Below are positions 34,465 to 42,395 of a stretch of DNA of 64,000 nucleotides, one piece after another. The stretch spans positions 186,001-250,000 of the forward strand of contig BSYQ01000015.1 in NCBI GenBank assembly GCA_030272585.1, given 5' to 3'. Position 1 is the first letter of the stretch. The number at the start of each line of letters is the position of its first letter. Under the pieces are notes generated by a model. That model was not told the DNA's origin, did not search any database, and saw only the letters and a program-made list of their open reading frames with translations. The DNA is from Bryopsis sp. KO-2023. Its lineage: Eukaryota > Chlorophyta > Ulvophyceae > Bryopsidales > Bryopsidaceae. The position numbers and the translations under genes are program-made.

Positions 34465-35675
34465 CGCGTTGCAGCGGCTCAGGCCAGGCGGCTGGTGATC
34501 AGCGCCACAACCAGTTTTCTGAGCCGCTTCAACTCAGCCGCCGTCACCATCACATTTCAACATTTGGTTTACAACAATAACAACGCGTCCAAGTGGCTGA
34601 ATCCAGGCGGCTGGTGATCAGCGCCACAACCAGCTTTCTCAGCCGCTTCAGCTCAGCCGCCGTCACCATCACATTTCGCAAACGTCTAACAACACAACGC
34701 GTTCAAGCGGCTGAATCCAGGCGGCTGGTGATCAGCGCCACAACCAGCTTTCTCAGCCGCTTCAGCTCAGCCGCCGTCACCATCACATTCCGCAAACGTC
34801 TAACAACACAACGCGTTCAAGCGGCTGAATCCAGGCGGCTGGTGATCAGCGCCACAACCAGCTTTCTCAGCCGCTTCAACTCAGCCGCCGTCACCATCAC
34901 ATTCCGCAAACGTCTAACAACACAACGTGTTCACCATCCGCTTCAACTCAGCCGCCGTCACCATCACATTTCAACATTTGGTTTACAACACAACCAGCGC
35001 CACAACCAGTTTTCTCAGCCGCTTCGACTCAGCCGCCGTCACCATCACATTTCGCAAACGTCTAACAACACAACGCGGATTCAGCCGTCGTCACCATAAA
35101 ATTTCAACATTTGGTTTACAACACAACGCGATCAAGCGGCTGAGGTCAAGCGGCTGAAAAAACTGGTTGTGGCGCTGATCATCACCCGCCTGGATTCAGC
35201 CGCCGTCACCATAAAATTTCAACATTTGGTTTACAACACAACGCGTTCAAGCGGCTGAGTTCAAGCGGCTGAAAAAACTGGTTGTGGCGCTGATCATCAG
35301 CCGCCTGGATTCAGCCGCCGTCACCATAAAATTTCAACATTTGGTTTACAACACAACGCGTTCAAGCGGCTGAGTTCAAGCGGCTGAAAAAACTGGTTGT
35401 GGCGATGATCACCAGCCGCCTGGATTCAGCCGCTGCAACAGAGTTTTTTTTTTTTCTTTTGGATTGTGGTAAGGTGATCTGGTGGTTCACGGCGGCTGAG
35501 TTGAAGCGGCTGAGCAACCATATTGTGGCGGCTCAGTTGAAGCGGCTCAGAAAACTGGTTGTGGCGCTGATCACCAGCCGCCTGGATTCAACATTCACCA
35601 TCACATTTCAACATTTGGTTTACAACACAACGCGTTGAAACGGCTCAGTTCAAGCGGCTCAGTTGAAGCCGCTGA
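34465..35675. repeat. CAGCCGC/GCGGCTG satellite array of unit B
   Basis: The left part (about 34480-34920) is a 114-bp unit, for example GCGTTCAAGCGG at 34699 and 34813. The right part (35090-35440) is the 115-bp unit of unit A in opposite orientation (TTGGTTTAC at 35226 and 35341). The 114-bp unit is a multiple of three, so a 168-codon frame of repeated peptide stays open; I take that as chance. Confidence 0.88.
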
Positions 35676-35842
35676 TCATCACCACACTATGCAATAATAT
35701 GCAATCATCACATACCACTATTACCACAATTTCTTATCGCCACCTGTGAAAGAACATAGGTCCCTTCAATCCCATCACACCCCAAAACTTTAAAACGACG
35801 ACGCTCTGACTCTGAAAAACATTTTTCGGAGGTGCAACAAAG

Positions 35843-36301
35843 ATGACCAGTATTACCCTTATTGACGACAAGTCCACGCGCAACAGGATCAAAAACTTAG
35901 AAACACATGCTGCGCGCTTGCAAGAACGAGTGGATGAGCTCGAAGCCGCTCTGCACAAGATAGCTGGCACAGTACGCAATGAGGAGAAAAAAAGAAAGAG
36001 GAAACCAGCCATGTCAGCGTTTGTGGCAAGTGTGAAGCGGATGGCGGCCATCAGCACGGTCAATACACCTTACCAACATGACAGTATTGAACGAGCGCAC
36101 AAAATGGCGATTCCGCAGAATGACGCTACCACGCATACTCCTACAAGCCATGACATCAAGACCGATATCGAGGAAAAGGAACTCGCAGCACAGATCCACG
36201 AGTTGCATGAACGAACTGCACGTTTCTTGAACAAAAACGATGATGATATTTACGATACAGATGGTGAAGATCTTGCCTTTTCTTTTCCTGACGCATTCTA
36301 A
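35843..36301 (+). CDS. Accessory gene c, unit B: small coiled-coil protein
   Basis: 152 residues from MTSITLIDDKS. Coiled coil KNLETHAARLQERVDELEAAL, basic KKRKRK, KRMAAIS, NTPYQHDSIERA, and the acidic end HELHERT...DGEDLAFSFP are shared with unit A. Differences are scattered and no frame is broken. Role unknown. Confidence 0.7.
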   Translation: MTSITLIDDKSTRNRIKNLETHAARLQERVDELEAALHKIAGTVRNEEKKRKRKPAMSAFVASVKRMAAISTVNTPYQHDSIERAHKMAIPQNDATTHTPTSHDIKTDIEEKELAAQIHELHERTARFLNKNDDDIYDTDGEDLAFSFPDAF

Positions 36302-36841
36302 ACAGTTTCGGGGGGTGATGTAAAGGGTTCCGTTCAGAGAGAGTTTGGGAGGGGTGGGTGTGGTTTCAGTATTATATTATTATTTGGATATTTATTTGTT
36401 TGTAGGGATGTTTTATTGGATATTCCGTCATCGCGCAAACTAAGCTTTCCTAGCTTTAAATGCGTTTGGCGACCCTGTTTGTTCGTTCCTGTTTGTTTGT
36501 TTGTTTGTTTGTTTGTTTCTTTTTTGTTTCTTTTTTGTTTGTTTTGTTCGTTTGTTTGTTTGTATGTGTTTCGACACGTTGTGTTCTCGACAATTACATG
36601 GATTACTGTAATGCAACTTTTTCTGTGAGAATGCTGACTGAAGGTCATTATTTTAATACACGACCGGCAAGTCTCCACCATGATCTGATTTGATGTTTGG
36701 TTGTTTGTTTGTCTTTAAAAAATGGAGTTACATTGGAATTTAAATGACATCTAAATGCGACACACACCAACATCCACTAATCCGAACAAGCTTCAACCTA
36801 TTTGAACCAACAACAGACAAACCAATCCTCATAATATCAAG
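36302..36841. other. Spacer between genes c and d, unit B
   Basis: Holds a (TTTG)n-like tract at about 36488-36565. Nothing else recognised. Unit A has the (GGTTT)n array in the matching place. Confidence 0.5.
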
Positions 36842-37361
36842 ATGTCAGAGAGTGATATCGACATAGACATCGCTGCACTGGAGCAAGTGGAAAGAGTAGA
36901 AAAGGTAACACACATAAACCTGTACAAATTGTGCACATGCAACAGTGATACAATAAAACAAACACGCCAAACACCAAATCAGATCGTTCTCATACATTGT
37001 CAAAAACACATTGGGTTTCATGTAGGAACTACGCCGGAAAAACGACTTTTCGATGCAGAATTTGCAGCGCGCCATGCGCTCCGAGCCACCCTTGGAGCTG
37101 CCAAAACCATCTCCAAAGCCCGTGAAAGAAGTCAGCCAGCCTCCGCCGACCAGTGATCATACTGCCACGCAGAACCTTGCTGCACCTGCCACATCCACGA
37201 TATCCGCTTCACCACCATATGGTACACTGGTGCCCACTCTGACCACGACGGCGGCGCATCACACTACCAAGACATCAGCACCACGAGTCGGTCACCCAGT
37301 GCCAACAATAAAGTCACCATCACAGCAGCGGCCCGCCACGGAGAAACGCTCCGATGGATAA
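36842..37361 (+). CDS. Accessory gene d, unit B: spliced acidic/proline-rich protein
   Basis: Exons 36842-36904 and 37026-37361; 121-base GT-AG intron, phase 0, 132 residues. The spliced product reads MSESDIDIDIAALEQVERVEK, then ELRRKNDFSMQNLQRAMRS and a Pro/Thr-rich tail ending ATEKRSDG. The tail is shorter than in unit A, which continues for about 35 more codons to a basic end. Introns differ in length and sequence while exons align, which supports real splicing. Confidence 0.65.
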
Positions 37362-37784
37362 CCCACAGCCCGTGCAAAAGACACACGCGAGCAGCCACCA
37401 CCACTTGAGAAGATCGCCACCAAGCGTCAGTCGAAGCGTCTCCAAGTTCGAGAACCAAAATGACACTTCAAATACAAGACTATATTTTCGGTGCAAACAT
37501 AGTGGGACGTTGGGTTCAACTGACACTGTTGTGAGAGCTTCTGCCCATATGATTTTCGATTTTTGGCACAAAATACCATGTAACTCGAGGTTTCCTCCTT
37601 TCATCTTCAAGCGTCCAGGTCATGGGTGTGCAACACTACAAACAAAAAATAAAATAAATGATATATCACTCATGACAACATAATGACATATGAAATCAGT
37701 GCAAAAACACAGTATAAAAACCCAAAGTCGCCATTCTCGCAATCATATTATCCAGGTTAGACATTGAAGTGAAAAATACACACA

Positions 37785-38118
37785 ATGGATCGACGCGAGG
37801 AAGAACGTATACTTATCTTTTACGACCTACAAAGACTTATGAGAGAAATAAAGCGCCTCATATCGGTGAGCTCAAAAACATAGCCCACACCCCCAAATCA
37901 CCCTTTTCATACAAAAAAAAAGAGATAAAAGATATAACGAGGTAGAGATATTGTTCGTTCAGGAGATATATTACCCACACCCAGCGACAACGGATGTCCC
38001 ATGCGTCCCCGTGCCCGTCGCCGTCGATCACTCCATCTCATACTACCTCACACGTTCCCATCACCAACGACGGATAGTCCGGACACACCTGCAGCGGCTG
38101 CAGAAAAATGCGTTCTGA
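37785..38118 (+). CDS. Accessory gene e, unit B: small spliced protein
   Basis: Exons 37785-37865 and 37963-38118, 78 residues (MDRREEERILIFYDLQRL... then EIYY). The first exon has exactly the length of its unit A partner. After EIYY a deletion relative to unit A shifts the frame, and the product ends early. Alternatively the unspliced frame ends within a few codons after the first exon. Treat the second exon as tentative. Confidence 0.45.
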
Positions 38119-38301
38119 CCCCCCAATCCAGGTCGTTAATTGTTCCACAATGCAATGCAAATTCTGTTGATGACATTGTATGTTATTCATATGCAATGAC
38201 GTTACACTTTGACATTTCACGTCCGACCCTGACTCAACCTATCAAAACAGCAAGCACATCCAAAACCCCCCTTTCGCACAATCAAGAGACAACCCACAGC
38301 A

Positions 38302-38601
38302 ATGGAAGCACAAAACCAAAGAGAAATCAAATCCTTACGCAACGTAGTCGCCCTTGCACGCATAATCCGTTGGCAACTACGTGCTGCTATATCGTGCAAT
38401 CAAGGCGAAGAGGCAATAACAACGCTCATCCACAGGTGCCGTCACCTAGAGATCCGCATCATCAACGTCCTAACCGCAATCGCCGAGACGATGCCACCCG
38501 CCTCCTACGATGCACGCAACCTCATGCTAGCGCTCCGGAGCCAAATTCATCGCCTCCACGTCCTCGTCCGCCACCGTAACCCCGCCAATCACACATCGTG
38601 A
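38302..38601 (+). CDS. Accessory gene g, unit B only: 99-residue helical protein
   Basis: Starts MEAQNQREIKSLRNVVALAR. The profile is of amphipathic helices rich in Arg, Ile and Leu (LARIIRWQL, IIVLTAIAE-like, LMLALRSQIHRLH). Its size and pattern resemble gene f (ALSHAVRHLQW, LSMIISL, RIRDMWIRRYN), which lies about 180 bases downstream, so g and f may be old duplicates; identity is low. No counterpart found in unit A. Confidence 0.45.
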   Translation: MEAQNQREIKSLRNVVALARIIRWQLRAAISCNQGEEAITTLIHRCRHLEIRIINVLTAIAETMPPASYDARNLMLALRSQIHRLHVLVRHRNPANHTS

Positions 38602-38784
38602 TCACACATGATTCAGGTCAATCACCTCATCCATAATATATTACCACACATTAAAACAATTAAATCTCATGATTATATCCCTTGCACCCTATATAAACCC
38701 TTGCTCATGTGTCCTTGCAGGCCTATTTCCACCCTTCCTTCCACTACGCATCAACCACCAGCAGACCGGCCGCTAACTCAGCTG

Positions 38785-39093
38785 ATGTCCGATCCGTCGC
38801 CTGGGCTTGCCCTCTCCCACGCCGTCAGACACCTCCAGTGGACAATGTACGACTCCATGTCGTTTCTACGTCGCCTCCGTGATGCACGTTCGCCGCGGAC
38901 ACTTGCACGAGCTCGTCGCAACTGTGAAACCACTGACCGGCTCATGATTGACGCTCTATCAATGATCATCTCTCTTATGTCACATGGACGAACCGCCCAA
39001 GACCTCGCAAGGATACGAGACATGTGGATCCGACGCTACAACACCCTCTACTTCCACATGCAGCACCCCGTCAATGGTACCATCCACTATTAG
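38785..39093 (+). CDS. Accessory gene f, unit B: 102-residue helical protein
   Basis: MSDPSPGLALSHAVRHLQWTMYD start, chosen because it gives the same 102-residue length as the unit A copy. The frame is open upstream to 38608, but that part does not match unit A. Kept blocks: LRDARSP, LSMIISLM, RIRDMWIRRYN, HPVNGT. Last gene of the unit; the conserved right-end stretch starts about 450 bases later. Confidence 0.65.
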   Translation: MSDPSPGLALSHAVRHLQWTMYDSMSFLRRLRDARSPRTLARARRNCETTDRLMIDALSMIISLMSHGRTAQDLARIRDMWIRRYNTLYFHMQHPVNGTIHY

Positions 39094-39990
39094 TTTCGGG
39101 CCATCTGAATCTTATCGATCCGTTGTGTTTGTGAAGCGGTGATAAAAAAGGACCGAGGGACCGTTTTTGTTATTCTCGCTTTTGTTCGATGATCACCAGA
39201 TGTTGGGTTGGATGTTCGCCACTATTATCTTCTTGCGTTTTCTTTGCAAAGGCACGATAGCACTACGATACAATGAATACCAACGGCCTAAACCGACCAC
39301 GGGGGGGGGTGTTTCCATTTGGTTTTTTATTGGGGTTTGGGGTTTGGGTTGGGTGGGGTTTCAGAGCACCCGCACAAGATTCACACAGAAGATGGGTGTG
39401 AGGCGACATAACTCACAAGACGGTTCAGAAGTGGAATGTCCAGGACCAACTTGGAGCAGGCGTTCCCCTTATGTTGGAGGCTGTGCAGGGTGTAAACATT
39501 TTCTATGAACGTTTATTGCAAAGATTTCTGACAACTGGTCGCTTGGATTCCACCTTTGTTGAAGTAGATTGAGCGATTGGACTTTTGGGGTTTTGGGATT
39601 TTGGGGGGACACCCATTGGGACGTGCTGTAAACATTGTTCGCCTTGCAAATGTTTCCATCCTTTCATTCCCTTATTACATCCAACATAAAACCAAGACCC
39701 CTTCCAACATCAAGCCACCATTCACACCCGTCATGCTCCAAACACCACAAACTTTTGTTACAATCTGACAATCGTACACCCGCCTTTTGCAAATCTGCGA
39801 TTTGCGTCCTTCTGCTTGTCTTGTTGAAATGTAGGCATCGTGGGTCGCACCCTGCCAGGGAAGATGTGTCAGTTCAAGAAGAGTTTCCAGTCCCCCCACG
39901 AGTGACGGGATGACCACTGCGACATTCGGATTGCCATGCGATTGTCATCATCATCATGTCATATCATCATCAATATGTCTTGTCATCATC
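39094..39990. other. Right end of unit B and flank before the LTR element
   Basis: Contains the right-end stretch shared with unit A (39549-39639), a perfect 7-bp-stem hairpin at 39789-39805 (GCAAATC TGC GATTTGC) and a CATCAT-rich run before the LTR insertion. No gene seen. Confidence 0.5.
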
Positions 39991-40110
39991 TGTAGGAGAG
40001 AAGTGATTGTATGACTCAGTTGGGAGGGTTAGGATTGTGAGTGGTCAGGAAGAAGGACAGTTAGAGTTTGGTTACTGTCATGTCGAATTGGGAAGTATTA
40101 ATTGTGGGCC

Positions 40111-40372
40111 TGTAGAAAAGGTTAGAGGAGGAAGAAGTGAATGGTGAACCACGTGGGCTTTTGTGAGGGTTCACAGGCGGTACAGGAAATGTGGTGTATT
40201 GGTTCAGTACAGTGGTTTTCTGGAGGACAGGCAGTACTTAGAAAGGGGAAGGATAAAATGTTGTGGAAGGAACGATACGATTAGTTCTTGTAAGTCCCTT
40301 CAGGGCAAAGCCCAAGTGTGTCTCCTGTGTGTCCCACCCAACTGGATCGAGTCCAGTAAGCCTATTGTTACA
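40111..40372 (+). repeat. 5' LTR, inner element
   Basis: 262 bp, begins TGTAGAAAAGG and ends CCTATTGTTACA. It contains a CACGTG hexamer near 40150. It differs from the 3' LTR at one site that I saw (GGACAGGCAG here, GGACATGCAG there). Confidence 0.95.
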
Positions 40373-40384
40373 TGGTTTCGGAGC
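40373..40384 (+). other. Primer-binding site, inner element
   Basis: TGGTTTCGGAGC directly follows the 5' LTR. It is close to TGGTATCAGAGC, the usual site complementary to the 3' end of initiator Met tRNA in plant and other LTR elements. Confidence 0.7.
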
Positions 40385-40385
40385 T

Positions 40386-42395
40386 ATGAACGAGCCTGAG
40401 GCAGGAGAAATATTGGCAGAGGGCTCACGACCTGAGCAGACAACCGCCATGGAATCGGAAATCGTAAAAGCTATTCGCACAAGTATGCGAGAAGAGTTCT
40501 CTCAGCTCGAAGTACGCATGTCAGCGTTGGAGGCATCGCAAGGCCTGAGGCCGCCGCCAGAAAGGGTAAACTCCCAGCAAGAAAGTGAATACGATGAGGT
40601 TTTTACTGTACCCAGCCCAGGAAATCGTGAAGGGCGGCGACATGACACCCCTAACGGAAGTGGAATGCGTTTCCCCATGGTCGCCAAAGTAAAGTTTGGT
40701 GTACCAGACTTCTTTACAGGGGAGAAAGCAGACGAGAGTTGGTCGGACTGGTGGTTCAGTATCACCGAATACTTGGACTTGATTGGCGAGAACTCGGAGC
40801 ACGCTCGGGTGCGGTACGCTGGGACAATGTTGCGAGGCTTTGCGAAAAGTTGGTACAGGGTTCTCTTAGAACGCTCTGATATTCGGGACCTGCACTTTGA
40901 TATGCTTCGTGAGAAAATGAAAGATCAGTTTGCGAGAAAGGATGATGACACACGAGTTCGAAGGTTGATTCGCAGTTGTTCGCAAGGCACCAGAAGCGTA
41001 CAGGAGTACAACGCAGTATTTCGAAAGCTGGCTGTGCGAATACCAGAAGCGCATGATGCTGAGTTAGTTGGCCACTACATTGCCGGCTTACAGCCCCAGA
41101 TTCGCGTTCAAGTCGAATCCAGGAAACCAACCACGCTGGAAAGGGCGACTGCTCTTGCTGGCGATTGGGAAGCTCTGGGCGGCGTGGGTCCCAGGGAGGG
41201 TAAAGTGAACGCAGCTGACTACTGTGGGGCGTTGGAGAGCGAGGAAAGCGAGGAGGTACTGCCCATCAATGGAAAGGGCCTGGTTACGTTCCCGTTACAG
41301 TTATCGCGCATGAATGAGTTGTTGAGTACGATCCAAAAGGGGATGCGCAACCCGTGGTTAGCAGATCGGATCAAAGAAATCGTGCACACAGCACAAGCCG
41401 AGGGAAATGGGGCCTCCTCGCTTCAGCCTCCAGGGAAACCCCCTTTTGGGAAGGCTGGTTCGTCAGGGAAGCCAGTGAAGCACGTGGACACTACAGAGGC
41501 GCAAACCGTGCACACCGTTTGGATGAATTCGGAGTCAGACGAAGAGGAGGTGTATGTGGGGGTTGGCAGTACTTCCGAAACTCGTAGCCCAACAAGGAGG
41601 CTCATGCACGTGAATGGAATTGTCAAAGGGCAGCAGGTCAAGTTTTTGATCGATACTGGGGCTGCAGTCAGTATCCTCTACGAAAAAACGCTGCGAAAGT
41701 TTGGTCTGCCATTGCAGCCAGGGACGATTTCGATTCAAGGCATTACACAGGACAGTGTACAGTCCCTGGGGACGACGACTGTGAGCGTCGAAGTAGGGCA
41801 GAACCGAGCTGAAATCAAGTTCGTTATTTTGGAAGGGCATGGGCGCAGCATCCTGGGCAAAGAAGCGATTGGGCTCCTGGGCTTTGTTATCGACCCTGGA
41901 ACTGATCGACTTGTGGACAAAAATACAGATGACGAAATCATTTGTTTTTCAGCTGCACCTAAGGTACCCTCGTCTGGAAAGCCAAAGGAGACCCAAGCGG
42001 ACTCAGGCGAGTGTGTATTGACCTTAGGAAACGACACCCTTTTGGGGCCTGGACGAACTACACAAGTCGTTTCCTCTGCTCGATGTTTTCTTCACGGGGA
42101 TGTGGTTATGGCTGTTGAGCCGCGAAACCTTCACGCAGATAAGCATGGGCTTCGGATACATTCGCAATTGGTTGCAGGACCAAAGGAAGGAGAGCCTGTT
42201 GTCCTCGATGTGGAAAATGAGCGCAGTTGTTCGATCTTGCTTAAGAAAGGAGCAAAGCTGGCCAAGACGATTTTCCTGGAGAAAGCCAAAGTGCGACCCG
42301 CTGTCTGTACTCAAGACGATTCAAAAAAAGGATGCCTAGGTGCGAGTCGTCCATGCATTCAGGAAACGATGGTAGGACGATCGACGATGGTATAA
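40386..42395 (+). CDS. gag-pro: Gag and aspartic protease, inner element
   Basis: 669 residues from MNEPEAGEI. Residues about 100-290 match the retrotransposon Gag family (PDFFTGEKADESWSDWW, GFAKSWYRVL, SVQEYNAVFRKLA, HYIAGLQPQIR). No CCHC zinc knuckle is present. The protease has the normal active site FLIDTGAAVSILY (about 420) and a later ILGKEAIGLLGF flap partner. The frame ends 64 bases inside the pol frame, and an A-AAA-AAA heptamer at 42323-42329 precedes the overlap, so pol is probably made by -1 frameshifting. Confidence 0.92.
   Translation: MNEPEAGEILAEGSRPEQTTAMESEIVKAIRTSMREEFSQLEVRMSALEASQGLRPPPERVNSQQESEYDEVFTVPSPGNREGRRHDTPNGSGMRFPMVAKVKFGVPDFFTGEKADESWSDWWFSITEYLDLIGENSEHARVRYAGTMLRGFAKSWYRVLLERSDIRDLHFDMLREKMKDQFARKDDDTRVRRLIRSCSQGTRSVQEYNAVFRKLAVRIPEAHDAELVGHYIAGLQPQIRVQVESRKPTTLERATALAGDWEALGGVGPREGKVNAADYCGALESEESEEVLPINGKGLVTFPLQLSRMNELLSTIQKGMRNPWLADRIKEIVHTAQAEGNGASSLQPPGKPPFGKAGSSGKPVKHVDTTEAQTVHTVWMNSESDEEEVYVGVGSTSETRSPTRRLMHVNGIVKGQQVKFLIDTGAAVSILYEKTLRKFGLPLQPGTISIQGITQDSVQSLGTTTVSVEVGQNRAEIKFVILEGHGRSILGKEAIGLLGFVIDPGTDRLVDKNTDDEIICFSAAPKVPSSGKPKETQADSGECVLTLGNDTLLGPGRTTQVVSSARCFLHGDVVMAVEPRNLHADKHGLRIHSQLVAGPKEGEPVVLDVENERSCSILLKKGAKLAKTIFLEKAKVRPAVCTQDDSKKGCLGASRPCIQETMVGRSTMV
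42323..42329 (+). promoter_or_regulatory. Candidate -1 ribosomal frameshift site
   Basis: In the gag-pro frame the codons are TCA AAA AAA GGA, so the heptamer A AAA AAA fits the X XXY YYZ rule. A slip of one base back continues as AGG ATG CCT into the pol frame with no stop between. Confidence 0.65.

Larger units (their letters stand above)
26710..39640 (+). mobile_element. Helitron-associated unit B (encodes Rep/helicase)
   Basis: Starts at the left-end repeat (26710-27010) and contains the Rep/helicase, accessory genes a-g and a satellite array. The right-end stretch (TTGTTGAAGTAGA to GTAAACATTGTT) lies at about 39549-39639, matching unit A. A candidate terminal hairpin stands further right, at 39789-39805, so the true end may be about 39.8 kb. 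Helitrons move by a HUH-endonuclease rolling-circle route and make no target duplication, so ends cannot be checked by TSD. I did not find a convincing TC...CTRR pair. Confidence 0.65.

Noticed and set aside
34593-35099. 168-codon frame with a 38-residue repeated peptide
   Set aside because: It follows from a 114-bp satellite unit being a multiple of three; no counterpart in unit A and the frame has no start tied to a conserved product.
16799-39640. Virus-like element (Polinton or virophage) as the source of genes a-f
   Set aside because: No capsid, packaging ATPase, protein-primed polymerase or integrase is present; the only replication gene is a Helitron Rep/helicase.
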